Source of the DNA: Mycoplasma sp.
GTDB taxonomy: Bacteria; Bacillota_I; Bacilli_A; Mycoplasmatales; Metamycoplasmataceae
Direction: 5' to 3'
Assembly: GCA_024244685.1 (NCBI GenBank)
Contig: JAAEOJ010000130.1
Location: 1 to 34,500 of the forward strand
Length of the DNA: 34,500 bases
The notes below the pieces were generated by a model. It did no database searches. It was not told the DNA's origin and worked only from the letters and a program-made list of their open reading frames with translations. Shown here piece after piece: positions 1 to 13,198 of the stretch. The stretch's first letter is position 1. Each line of letters opens with the position of its first letter. The position numbers were made by a program, and so were the translations under genes.

Positions 1-3000
1 AAGGCGATACAATGCATATAAGATGAAAAAATAAGCCTTCCAAACAAAAAGGATATCATTATGAATTCCAATTGGGAGCAAGTGATAAAGTTTGAAAAAA
101 TTGAGATGCTTTTGTAACAGCAACAAAAGCAAAAGAATTATTTTGAGCTCCAGGTACAGGTAATAGTGGGCCTACTTGAATTGCAAAAGATTTAAAAATA
201 AAATTAGTTGCTAATCCTGGTTATGAATTAAAATTTGCAACAGGTAAAGCAGTTGAGACCCCTGTAACAAGTCTTGATGTTTCAAAATTTAGTAGTTTTG
301 AAAGATTTATTACTAAAAAAATAGTAGATGAATTAATTGATGTTTTTGATAAACAATTACGTGTTACTGGTGATACTCATGCAATGTCATGATCAACAGG
401 AGATATAATTAATTTTATAAAAAACCACGGTTTCTGACCAAATAACATAAGACTTGGAATAGTTTACTCAGGAGAACCTTATGATGATAACACGTATAAG
501 ACATGACATGAAGTTATAGGATGAAAAAAAATGCCTAGTGAATATTTTAACATCTCACAACCAGGTTATTACAGAACTCTTTCTATGTATAATATATTAG
601 ATTGAGTATACCATGGTGAATTTGTTGCTGATCCTTCAGCTAAATCTAACTTTATTTTAAAAAATTCTGGTTTTGACACTCTTCCTATGTATATTGATAC
701 TACATCAGTTGATATGAATCCTGAATTAAGTGGAACAACTATAAAATTAAATGATTGGACCGAAAAAAATTCTCCTCTTAGAGGATATACTCCAGATTTC
801 TTATATTCTATTGATAATGGACAACATTGAATAACAAAAGACGAACTTATAAAATTGTATGATGGTAGTGATGTTAATAAAAATTTATGAACTCCTGGTA
901 CAAAAACAGAAAAAGGTAAATGATTAGCTTCAACAAATGGAAATATATTAGTTAAATTAAAACCCGCTCAACACACAGTTCTTTCAACAGATAAGAGAGT
1001 ATCATTCCCTCTTTCATCTTTCAAAAAATTATTAAAATTTATTCCTGATGCAACAGCAGACTCAATGCTTTCACAAATTCAAAAAGATGTAAAAACTGAT
1101 GGTGGTAATAATAATAAGGTAAAATGAAAACCAATTCAAGCTATTATAGACTTTGCTGAAAATGCAGGTTTATTAATAGAATTTGCTAAATCAAAAGATG
1201 GAAAATATTCTTCAGATCTTCCAGAACAAATTGAACCAGATCCATCAAAAAGACAATTATGAGTTAGAATAAATCCAAAACCTGGATTTACACTTTCAAC
1301 TAAAAAAACTCAAAATAATAAAACTAATATTACATCAACATCAGATTTATTCCGTATTAAACAAGAAGTTGATGTTACAAGTGTAGATCTTTCAAAATTT
1401 GAACTTGAAGGCGATACAATTAATTTAACTTGAAAAAATAAACCCGCAAAACAAAAAGGGTATCATTATGAATTTAAATTAATTGCTACTGCTTCTGGTA
1501 AAAAAGACACAGCATGATTTACATGAGATCAATTAGTTCTTCAAAATAAAACTAAAAAATTATTATATCAATCAGGAACTTTAGACAAAGCAAGTTATTG
1601 AATAAGAGATAAAATAGCAGTTAAATTAGTAGCTAATAATGGTTATATATTAAAATTCAGCTCTTCCAAAAAACCTGCTATTGAATCAGACTCTGTAACA
1701 CTTGACATAAAAAAAATGAAAGTTAAAAAAGAAATTGATCTTGAAGAATACAAAAAATTAATAGCTTGACTTCAAGGTGCAAACGGTATTAAAGCCGGTG
1801 GTACGCATTCAAAAGTAACATGATCAAACTTAACAAGATTTAAAGAAATTATTAAAAACTTAAATTTATCAGGTTTATTTTCTGATGGTAATATTAGCCA
1901 TGATCTTCCAACTAAACTTGATTTTTGAGCTAAAAATAGAAAATTAGAAGTTGTAATTGCTGTTCCAAAAGAATTTGTTATATTACCTCCTCCTAATTTC
2001 CGAGATTGAAATACAATTAATATAACCGATGCTTCTGGAGTTAAAAAAGTACCTACTTATATTGATACAACACAAGTAAATACTGGTTCAATAAAATTAA
2101 CAGGTACAACAATAAAATTAGATGATTGAGTTGAATCAAATAATTTATCTTATCCAACAAAAGTTGTAGATTACGCTTATTCAATTGATCAAGGTAAAAC
2201 TTGATTAACAAAAAAAGAACTTTATACTAAATATAGTGCAAACAATGAAAGTGTAAATTTATGAGTAGCCGGAACAATAAATGGATCTGGTCATTGAATA
2301 GATGGTTCTAATGGTGAGTTATTAGTTAAGTTAGTTCCACATGTAGAATCTGGACAAATTTATAAACTTTCAAGTGATAAAAGAGCAGCTCTTAAGTTTT
2401 CATCTTTCACAAAATTATTAAAATATATTCCACTTTCAACATTTAATGCAATAGTTAATCTTGCAAAAGACCCTATAAAAGGTATTTTACCTGACCCATC
2501 TTCACTACATAATAAAATTACTTGATTAAATATTGATGCAATAATGAAATTCGCTCAGTTTGCAGGATTTAAACTTTCATTTTGAAATCCACTTATCAAG
2601 TCATCATCAAATGATCTAAAATGAGTTGATAAAATTCCAACTGAAACTTTATTTGATCATGATAAACGTGAATTATACATAAAGGCAAAACCATTAGATG
2701 GATTTACAACTAACAGTACCGTTAGTTCAAAAAACGGAGTTATAAATTTAACTCAAACATCAAAAATACGTTCAATTTTATCAGCTGTTAATATACTTTC
2801 AAAAGATTTAAAATCATTTAAATTAACTGGAGATACACATGCAATGAAATTTGTTAGTTTACCAACAGAGCCTAAAGGTTCAAAATTAGAGTTTTCATTA
2901 GATAATGGTAAAAATTGAATGGAAAAACAAAAATTTATTAGCGAATTAAAAGCAAAACCTTCTGCATATATACCTTCTCACTTCAAGGTTAGATTTAATG

Positions 3001-6000
3001 AAATAGATAAAAAGAAATTTAAATTAACAGATGGTTCTGGTAAACATATAGATAAAGAAACAAATATAGACGTTTCATTATTATATTTATATAAAAACGT
3101 ATCTACCTTTAAAACAATCATGAAAACAGCAACAGGTATTGAGCTTTCTGGTCAATTATCTGCTAAAAATGGAGTTCAAGTTAAAATCGGAAAAGAATTA
3201 ACTCCAAGTGAATTAGAAAAAAAAGGTATTAAAATGCAATATACATTAGATGGAACAACATGAATAGATGTTCCTGCTTTAAGCAATATACCAGCAGATC
3301 CATCAACAGGTATTACTGGTGGTCCAAACTCATTTAAAATAACTATTGCAAAACCAAAAAAAGGACTTCCTATCCTTTCATTTAGATTAACACCATTTAA
3401 AGATTGAGATGGTAAAGCGGTATCTAATCCAAAGAATTCAGATTATAATGAATGAACAAAATTAACAAAAGTTCATTTATCAGATTTTGTAGAAGCAGGA
3501 AATAAAGTTGATGCAATTAATGTTTCTAAATCAAAAGAAGCTTCACAACTACCTACACTAGTAAATACAAATACTTCATATTTAAAAAATATTTCTATTT
3601 CAGGTGATACACGTCATATAGTTATTGGTAAAGATTTTGGTAACGTTACTATAGCTGATGCACTAAAAAAACTTAATCCAATATCAACCTTCAATTTCGA
3701 ACAATTTATTCAACCAACTTTTGCTTTAAATTCAAAAGAAGGAAAAGGTCATTGATTATTAAGAGAAGATTTTGTAGATTGATTGAATGGTAATATTAAA
3801 TGAAACGGTAAGAATGCTGTTAATAGTAAAAATGAAGCTATTAAAGTTTGAGAAGATGGAAGTGAAAAATATACAGATTTAAAACAACAAGACATCAAAC
3901 CAAAATGAAATGATTTAAGAGCTCAATATATTAAAGTTAGATGAAATTCAAACAATAAACTATATCGTCCTACTAATCGTGATCAAGTATTATTGAATGA
4001 AAAAAGCAAAAAAGCAAAAACATGAATTGATTTAACTTCATATGCAAAAAGATTAAAGACTCTTTCAATTACTGGAAATACAAATAATTTAGTGTCACCA
4101 GAATTACTAACAATCAAAAAAGAATTAGATTCTAATTTTGGACTTGATACATTTATGATTTTATCTACAGGAGAAAAATTAGCAAATGGAGGATTTAATT
4201 TCCAAAAAAATTATGCAACAAATGGACTTCCATCAGAAATTAACTTTAAAAAAGAATTAGGATTTAAAATACTAAATGGTAAAGGTTCTGATGCAAATAA
4301 TTTCATTGCTTCTAAGGAATCAGAAACAAAATTAAAAGAAGTATTTGTAGAATGAGGTAAGTCTACAGCTACACAAATTGATAAGTTTATTCATGTTAAT
4401 AAAAAAGACTTAGCAACTAAAATAACACTTTCTGGAACAACTAAAGATTTAAATGTATTAATTAAACCAGAATTATTAAAATCAAATGTAAACGGTGTAT
4501 TAGACGCAAACGGAACATACGAAGGTCTAGAAATCTATTTCTCACTTGTTAATGTTAAGGGAGCTAATACAAATGCTATGCCTCTAGATGTATTTATAGA
4601 ATATTTAGCAAACAAACTAGTTCTATCAGGAAGTGATGTAAAGACTTCAAAAGGTTTAAGTGTTGGTAGTCTTTATTCATTTGATAAAAATAATTATAAA
4701 GTTAAATATGATGGTACATGAGGTACAGATAATATTAGAGTTCAATACAAAGTTAAAGCAACATATACAATACTTAAATCTGAAAAAGGTCCAGTTCAAC
4801 TATCAGATGATTCAAGAAAAAATGTAAAAAGATATTTAGATATTTCTTCTTTAGTTAAAGAAGCTGAAAAAATCAAAGTAACAGGAGATTCAACTTTAGG
4901 TTGATGAAATAAAGCTACTGGTAAATATGACTTAAAAAACAAATGAAATGGTTATATTGATAATAAAAAACTTAAATGATCTGTTGCGGAAACAAAAATT
5001 GTAAACCCTAATTTATATGTAAATATTTTATATTCAGTTGAAAATAATGTTTGAATAAAAACATTACCAACTACTATTGCGGATAAAAATACAGAAAGAC
5101 ATATTTCTTTCAAATATGTATGAAATCAAAAACAATACAACGTTGAAAGCGGTGTAGTAATTTCTGATACAAAAGTTCATGATATTACAAGCAGCTCAGG
5201 AATTCAAGATGTTTTAACTTATGTGGATATCAAATCTGCAGACTTAACAAAAGTTCAAATAATAGGTGATTCAAGACATGGAATAACAGTTGATAAATCA
5301 AAAGCAAACTTACCAAATAATACTCACTTAGAATTTTCAATATCTAACTTTAAAGACTTTGATTGAAGCGACTCTTCAGATTTAGGAGTAAAAAGATTAA
5401 AAGAACTTGGACTTAAAGAAGGTCACAAGTTGTTAAAAGATCTTGACTCTTCAATGACTAAAAAGCAATTTATAGATTGAATGATAAATTTATTTGACAA
5501 AACACAACACAACAAATTAGATGGAACATGAATCAATCATACAGTTACAGCAGTACAAATTAAGCGTTCATGAATAAGTATACGTATAGTTGCTAATGCA
5601 GGTTATTCAATACGTCAAACAGAAGATGCCTCAAAACGTGTAAACGGATTACAAAACCCATCAACAGTTGATAAGTTTTTCTCAATAATAGAAGTATCAG
5701 AAATTAGTAATAAATTTGACAAAATTAATTTCTTTGGTCAACAAACAGTAGCGGATGGTGTTATTGTATCATTACCATCTGAATTAACAGAAACAAATTT
5801 ATTAAAGAAAAGAATGAAATTACAATATAGTCTTATTCCATCAGCTGACAAGGACGAACTTAAAGAAGGTATTGTAGAATGAAATGATATTCATTCTAAA
5901 AATATTCCTGCAAACACAGTAAAAGGACAGGTATCTGATGTTCAAAATGGATTCCGTGTAACTATAACTCCATTTAAAAAGGGAGAGTCTTTCTTTTGAG

Positions 6001-9000
6001 TTAGATTGGTTCCTATTGTTGATAATTTATCAACTACACCTATAACAAATGATACAGTTTCAAATAAAACTAAGCATAATGTTGAATGATATGAAAACCA
6101 AACGCATACATACTTAAATGAGTTGAGCATTAGTGATTGAGTACGTACTTCTATAAGATTAGATACTTCAAAGATTCCGATAGTTGTTAATACTAATTCT
6201 AAGGATCTTAAATTAATTGGAATTTCTGGAGATACATATAATATCAATATTTTTGAAGATATTGATGGTTTAGGTCCAGACCAAACACCATTAACATCTA
6301 AAATTGCTGCAATAAATAAAGATTCTTCTTTACAAACAAAAGTTTTAGTTAAATATACAATAGACTATATAAATGGTGAAGCAATTAAGAAATCTGTTTC
6401 AAATGAAATTGAAGATAAAACATTAAAACCAATTTGATTAAATAAAACTGATTTTGAATCTTACTTATCTGGAAAATTAAAAGTTGCCGGAAAATTAATA
6501 GTTTACAAAATAGCCGCTGGTTCAAAAAGAGTCGGAGATAAAATTAATATGGAGTCTTCTGAAATGCAAAATTGAATTGCATCAAGAAAATGAAAAGACA
6601 ACGACACTATATCTCCTATATATAACAACTTAAATATTCATACAATTTTCGCTAAATGAGCTTCAATTAGCAAAAAATTTATTGCATCTGATGTTATAGC
6701 AACAAATATAGATATTTCAAAAAATGGTTTAAATCAAAGATTTAGAAAATGAATTAATGCAAAACAATTCCTTAAACAATTAGACACTATTAATGTTTCA
6801 GGTTCAACAAAATCAAAAGCTGATTACATAGTTCATATTCAATCTAAACATAATTTACTACAAGAAAAATTCTTAAGATCTATGCATTTAAAATTACAAT
6901 ATTCACCTGATAAAAAGAATTGATCTGATGATAAATTTGATTTCCAATCATTAAAATATCAACAACAAAAAGACAGAAAAGTTTACGTGCGTGTTGCTGT
7001 TAAAGCGGATGCTAAACCTTCTGCGCAATCAACTTGATACCGTAATGATGATACATTCCTTGCTGTTCCAGCATCTCAAGCATATTCTGAATTAAAAACA
7101 AACACAACTACAAATGGTGTTAGAGATTTCAAATATTGAGTAAATGTTAACGCAAACGAATTAAGTAAAGTTATTATTCAAGGTAATTCAATTAAATTAT
7201 CTGGTAAAAAAATAGAAGACTCATCAGTTGATAATAATCAAGAAAAATATAATGATGTAGAAATACGTTATTTATATGGAGGTAAATGAATAACTAAAGC
7301 AGATCTATTAGGGGCTTTACTTCAATTACGTAATAAATTTAAAAATCATAAAGTAGGGGCACCATGACCAAAAATTCCTACTGATTTTAATAATGCAAGT
7401 GTTAAAGCAAAATGAGTATTAACAAGTAAATCAGATTCAATTCTTAAAATGGGTCAAGAAGTTCCTTTTGAAATTAATACAGCTTCTTTCAAAACATGAG
7501 TTAATATTTGAGATATTCAAAAATCTGAAACTAAAAAATACACTACAATAAAAGGAGTTGATTTAGAATTCTCAGATTTAATTGGTGGAGAAGGAAAAGA
7601 TTATGATCTTTCAGGTACAGTTAATAAAGTTTCAATGTCACGTATGGGTAATTTAAAAGATTCTGTATTAAATTCACATAATATAAAACTTCAATGAACA
7701 GTTTCTGAGAATCCAAATAATAATAGAGATTCAAAAGATTGAAAAGATGCTGTTAGTTTACTAGAGGTTATTTCTAATGTAGCACTTAACCCTAGACATA
7801 AATCTTTATACATTAGATTTATAACTAAAAATGTAAACTTTGTTGCTTCAACTCAAAATCCAGCAACATGAGGTAATGATGACGGTATTATACCTGTAAG
7901 AATTGATGCTTCTAAATTAGTATACGAAATTGGTGTTCACCATAATGACCTTAAAACTATTAGTGTATCAGGTGATACTCAAGCTTTATTCCAATCAAAT
8001 GGAGAAAAATTATTCTTAGAAGGAAACTTCCCTGAAGAATCAAAAGATGGAAAATCAGGTATTAGATATGAAACAGTTGATGATTCTGGTAAAATAATCT
8101 CTGTTCCAAAAGCAAAAAGAAAAGAATGAATTAAAACAGTTGGTTTAAATATTATTTATACAGCTACTACAACAAGAACACAAGGACCTTATAAAATACA
8201 AGCAAATTCTAAAAATGGTAATAAATTCTCAGGAACATTATCAGAATTTAAAGAATTAATTAAAAAAGGATTCAACTTTGATAGATCTACATTAACTATG
8301 AAATGGACATCAACTAAACAAGGATTCCAAGTTTCTGATGATGAAGAAGCAAAACCAAATGACCTTTCAAAATTAGTAAATGTAATATTCACAACTGACG
8401 TAACTAAATTAACTTCAAAATCATATAATTTATTTAATAATACACTTTTATTAAAAGCAGGAGTTAATGATCAAAAACTAAACAAACTTCCAACAGGATT
8501 AAAAATTCAATGATCAACTAGTGCAGACCCTAAAAATAATGCGGTTATTTCATCAAATCCAAAATGATTAAATAAAATGCCTACAATAATTCCAGAACAT
8601 AGATCAATATTTATTAGATTTGCACCTGTTGATAAAAACTATAAATTAACATCAGATCCAAAAATAGCTACTCCAGAACAAGTAACTAAATTAGATGCAT
8701 CAAAAGTTAAAATAGCTGTTCCATTAGATAAAAAATTCATGGACACTTTCAAAAAATCTTCAGTTGATGGTAAAACATATAAAATCAATTGAAAAAATCC
8801 TCTAGCAATAGTACCTGATAGTCAAGATGGAAAAAAACATGGTCATATAGAATATACAGTTGATGACAAAACATGACATAAACATATTTTAGCCTTTAAA
8901 GGTATGCCAGCAGGTGAAACAGCTGCAATAACAAACTATTATGGTAAAGGAATTGCTTCATTAGATAAAGATTTACATAAATTAAAAATTAGATATGTAA

Positions 9001-12000
9001 TAAATAAAGCAGATAAAAAAGAGTATATATTTGCAACAACTGCAGGTATTGAAATGACAATCTCATCTTTAACAAAATCAATTGATACTAATTCGTTAGT
9101 ACAACCAATTATTATTGATACAGAAGATAAAAATCTTCCTATTATAAAATCAACAAGTAAAAACATGACTTGAAAATACTTTGCAACAAAAGCAGGTAAA
9201 TTAAAACCTATATTTGTTTCAGGAAATAAAGATAGAACAGCATCATTAGCATCAATAAAATTTGATGGTAATGATATCGATCAAAAAGGACATTCTTACT
9301 ATAAATTAGATGTAAATAAATGAAATCCAAAAGACATTTTAAAAAGAGATGCTATAAATGCTCTTGCACCAAGACACTCTCATTTTGAGTTTAGAACAAT
9401 AGAAGTAGATCCTAAGTCTAATCCTAATGGATGAAGTTCATGATCAAAAATTCCACCTAAAAATATAAAAACGTCTTCTCGTTTCAAAGGTATGCAAATT
9501 AAAATAGTTGGAGATGATGGATATGAAATCCCTGATGCAAAAACAGTAGCACCACAATTTGGTGATCAAACATTCATTTCAGATTACAATGTTATTATTG
9601 AGTTAGATGTTAATGGAATTAAAGTAACATCAGCTACATTTGAAGGTTTCAATAATCCTCAAAACCCTTCAGCAAGATTCTTAACAGACAAAAAAACAGG
9701 AGATATTAAAAAAGATAATCCTTTAATTGATATTGTAGATAAAAGCGGAAATAAAATACCTCCAACACCAGAAAAACCTTCTCCAAGTAATCCAGATAGA
9801 TGAAAAGGATTTGTTTTAGAGTATAGAGTTAAAAGAGGTGGTACAGACACTTCTTGAACAGATTCAAATAATGTTACTAAAGTTGGGTGACATAGTTTTG
9901 GTCAAGCACCAGATTCTTCAATACCTTGATTTGGTTATGTTCCAAAAACATTAATGGAAAAAGATATTGTTGAATATAGATTAAGAGCACGTGATGGTTA
10001 CTTATTAATTGATGATGACCCTAGCTTAGTAAGAGATAAATCAGGGTATGTACAGTTTTCACATATTTTAGGTGCAACACAAGTTAAAAATCTTAGCAAA
10101 CAAATTATAATACCTAAAAATACACATATTTATAATAAAGATTCACTATATAACACAAACGGTGATCCAATTACAGATGATATAAAAATGCCTACTGCAA
10201 TATTTGATGGAAATGAAGGTTCAGGTACTGTAAGATTTGATAAACGTAATTTTGCAATAAAAGATCAAGTTGAAATTGAAGTACAAGTACTTCATCCTAT
10301 TTCTGGTGCCATAACTAGTGGTGTAACTTCAAACCAATTTGCTGAAAATGGTTATTATATTTTAAATAATAAAGGTGTTAGAACAGATGTATTAACTCAC
10401 AAAAATAATAAGTATAAATGACTTAAAGATTCTGAATATCTTGAAGGAACATGACAAAAACCTAGTGCAATACACAACTTATCTGTTGGTGATGCTATTA
10501 GAGTTCGTTTTGTAGCTAAAAAAGGATATGGTTTCATGTGAGAAAATCACCTTAATGACCCTATTAAAGACATTATGTTCCCTAAAATGTATTCTAAAGA
10601 TGCATTTGCTTCATCTCAAGAAAGTTATGATGTTAGAAGTTCTGTAAGTGCATTACAAACTAAAGGTATCCCTGCACCTTTACCTGTTCGTGGTTTATTT
10701 GTATTACCTACAACAACACCTCAAAAAGCAAAATTAACACTTTCTAAAAAACCTACAGAAAGAATTTCAGGTAATGCTGTTTATAGCATAAGCCCAAAAC
10801 CTCAAAATAATGCAAAATGAAAATGAGATTTCACAATAATTAATAGTAAAGGTACACAAAGACACCTCGACTCTATTCCTACAGACTTAAGAAATGGAGA
10901 TACTATTGAAATAACAATAACTACAATTAATAGTTCTTATAAATTAGAACCAAATTACAAAGCTAATCTTAAACCATTAAAATTTGTAGTTTCTGGACTT
11001 AAAGAATCTATTGATGTATCAAGTGTACCAGCACCTATTCCTGTTATTAAAGGTAGAGTAGGACATGGGGTTGTTGTAGATATTAAAGAATCAATTAATA
11101 ATGGAAATTCTTATGACAGAAACAATTCAACTGTACTACCAAAACCAAAATTAAGTTCAAAATACACAGGATATAAAGGTAAAGGTATTAAATGACAATA
11201 TCAATACTCTAAAGTTAATCCAGCATCATTATCAGAGAAAGAATTAAAAGCATTGCCTTGAACAGATGTTCCACCAAAAGACTTAAATAATGGTGAATTT
11301 ATCCGTATGAAGTTATCACCTAAAGATGATAAAGATATCGCTGTAGTTAAAACAGCTTCAGGAAAAAGAGAATATTTATATTCAAAACCAGGACAATACA
11401 AAAACGGTGCCGGTGTAATGGTTGACTACTCAGGTGGTTGAAGAAGAATAGAGGGGCTAGAATTAAACCCTGATAATATTAAAATAATCCATAAAGTTAT
11501 AGGATTTAAAAAAGAAGGAATATTATCAGCTAAAGCAGACGAAAAAACACTAGATGGTAAAGGTGTTATTATAGAAGCTTCTTATGATGATGGTAAGACA
11601 TGACATGATCCAAGTTTCTTTAAAAATCTTAATAATTCAACTCCTTTAACAGGTACTCCAACAAACAACTTCTTAAGATTTAGAGTAAAACCAAAACTAG
11701 GATATGTATTAAACCCTAAAGATAATAATGTTAAAAAAGGAATACATATTTATAAAGATAATAAAACTGGTTCATGATATCTTGAAAAAGACGAATGGAA
11801 AAAAGTAAGGATTGAAAATCTTAAAGAACAATTATTGGTTAATCGTGTAAGTATTTCAAAACTTATTCAAGTAGGTAAATATGATGGTGATGGATCAATA
11901 AAAATACCAACATTAATAAACTTGGATACTGTAACAGATAGGAAAAAATCTACTATAGACCCTGTAACTAAAAAACCTTATTCATCATATTTAAAAATCA

Positions 12001-13115
12001 AGTATGTTATCAAAAAATTAGATTCATCTACAGGACAAGTTTCATCAGAATCAACAATATGAAATTCTAAAACACCTCCAGATAATTTATATAATGGCGA
12101 TTCTGTCTCCGCACAACTTTATGTGGATGAAGATAATGATCCTTCAACACCTTCACAATTTGAGTTATCAAATAAAGTAACAAAATCTATAACTATTTCT
12201 AAATTAATAACTAAAATAAAAAGAATAGAAAAACCAACAATATCATTTATTGGAAAATCTGGATATGGATCAGCTTTAGTTTCTCCAAATGCTCCACGTA
12301 GAACTAGATGACAATTTACTGTTGTTAAAAAAGCACCAGGAGAATTTAAACCTCCTGCAGATAATAAGCTTATTTGAACAGATCAATCACCTACAGATTT
12401 ACAAGTTGGTGATCACATTAAAGTTAGATTAATAAATAGTATTTCATTAGTTGTTGTTGAACAAACAAAACTTAAAAAAGATGCTAATGGTAAATTAGTT
12501 CCTGTATTAGTTAAGGATCCGAAAACAGGTAAGATGGTAGAAGCAACTGAAAAAGTAATTTCAGATTGAGAAACTGTTTCAGGATTAAAAGAAATTATTG
12601 ACTTATCAACAGTTGTTATAAGAGCAGTTGATAATAAAAATTTACAAAAACCTAATAACAATATAACTAAACAAGTTGCTTTTGTTGTTAAAGGAACACA
12701 ATCAGGATTTGCAAAAGTTAGTTTAAACAAAACTGTTAAAAATTTATTTGATATAAATGGTAAACCAATACCACATTCTGATTCTCTTACTTGAGAATTT
12801 GCAAGACAACCAGAATCAGATAAAAATTCATATAGTTGAGAAGAACGTTCTTGATCAACTTCAATTCCTAAAAATGTTAAAAATGGTGAACATATATTCG
12901 CAAGACTAATTATTAAAGATGATCCTAAATATTCAGATTTAGAAGTTTATGGATTCCGTCCAATTAGTTTTGTGGTTAAAGGATTGACTACAGCTTCACA
13001 AATATCATCTAAGACAAGTCTATTAATTATAGTAATAGTTGGTATTACAGCAATAATAGGAATTGCATCAGGAATTTTAGTAACAATTAGATTACGTAAA
13101 AAAATGAGATTATAA
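1..13115 (+). CDS. Giant cysteine-free repetitive surface protein, C-terminally membrane-anchored (5' end outside window)
   Basis: One reading frame (codons from base 3) stays open to TAA at 13113-13115, giving at least 4,370 residues with UGA as Trp; I read it codon by codon and met no TAA or TAG. I saw no cysteine codon, which suits an extracellular protein. The body is a chain of roughly 110-200-residue beta-rich modules. Many carry a G-D/T-T turn (bases 369, 1411, 2100, 2829, 3603, 6231, 7971), then a 'YSxDxGxxW' type strand and a 'L.VKL...GY.L' strand. Modules after about 10500 follow another pattern: W, then 'P-x-L-x-N-G-D/E-x-I', then 'FVV-x-G'. The protein ends with one hydrophobic segment (about 13018-13090) and a basic tail RLRKKMRL, which predicts an outside body and a short cytoplasmic end. 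The signal peptide would lie outside the window. I cannot name a family. Giant mycoplasma adhesins or 'leg' proteins (such as Gli349 and Gli521 of M. mobile) are comparable in size only. It lies 83 bases upstream of the next gene with no clear terminator between. Confidence 0.9.
3..1407 (+). repeat. Supra-repeat copy 1 inside the giant gene (about 1.4 kb, three modules)
   Basis: Three successive modules recur in the same order about 1.4 kb downstream. Module A starts GDT and contains KQKGYHYEF (bases 3-65). Module B contains TGDTHAMSW (366-392). Module C begins YIDTT at 690, with SGTTIKLNDW from 729 and a long helical insert containing SSFKKLLKFIP (about 1014-1046). Matching positions in copy 2 are offset by 1,405, 1,428 and 1,368 bases. 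The copy may begin before the window. Confidence 0.75.
1408..2820 (+). repeat. Supra-repeat copy 2 inside the giant gene
   Basis: Module A (GDT at 1411, KQKGYHYEF at 1453-1479) is close to copy 1 even in DNA. Module B (GGTHSKVTW, 1797-1823) and module C (YIDTT at 2058, TGTTIKLDDW from 2100, SSFTKLLKYIP from about 2400) are more diverged. A GDTHAMKF element at 2829 looks like the start of a further, shuffled module rather than a complete third copy. Confidence 0.75.
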
Positions 13116-13198
13116 ATAAAAAGATAATAATTAATTAAAATAATATTATAATTATTATAATAATCAATAATCAATAATAAAACAAAAGGAAAATTAAA
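13116..13198 (+). promoter_or_regulatory. Candidate promoter region upstream of the 634-aa protein and ATPase genes
   Basis: This 83-base gap is almost pure A/T. It carries two TATAAT hexamers (13147-13152 and 13156-13161) in a near-palindromic run, about 38-52 bases before the next ATG. A Shine-Dalgarno-like AAAGGA lies near 13185-13190. No good -35 box is visible, which is usual in mycoplasmas. No GC-stemmed terminator is seen, so readthrough from the giant gene is also possible. TATAAT arises easily by chance at this base composition. Confidence 0.35.

Noticed and set aside
3..2820. A CRISPR array or simple tandem repeats as the explanation for the repeated words.
   Set aside because: The repeats are long, diverged, in frame and protein-level, with no short identical repeats or uniform spacers.
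5942..6247. A 101-residue open frame on the - strand inside the giant gene (also 8189, 8939, 9659, 11201 and 12413).
   Set aside because: These are antisense shadows of a frame that is continuous and repeat-bearing on the + strand; none has a ribosome-binding site or recognisable motif.
2919..12311. A series of short separate + strand genes, such as 2919-3263, 4092-4355 and 9954-10421.
   Set aside because: All are in the same frame and are separated only by TGA, which is Trp here. The repeats run across the TGA positions, so they are pieces of one gene.
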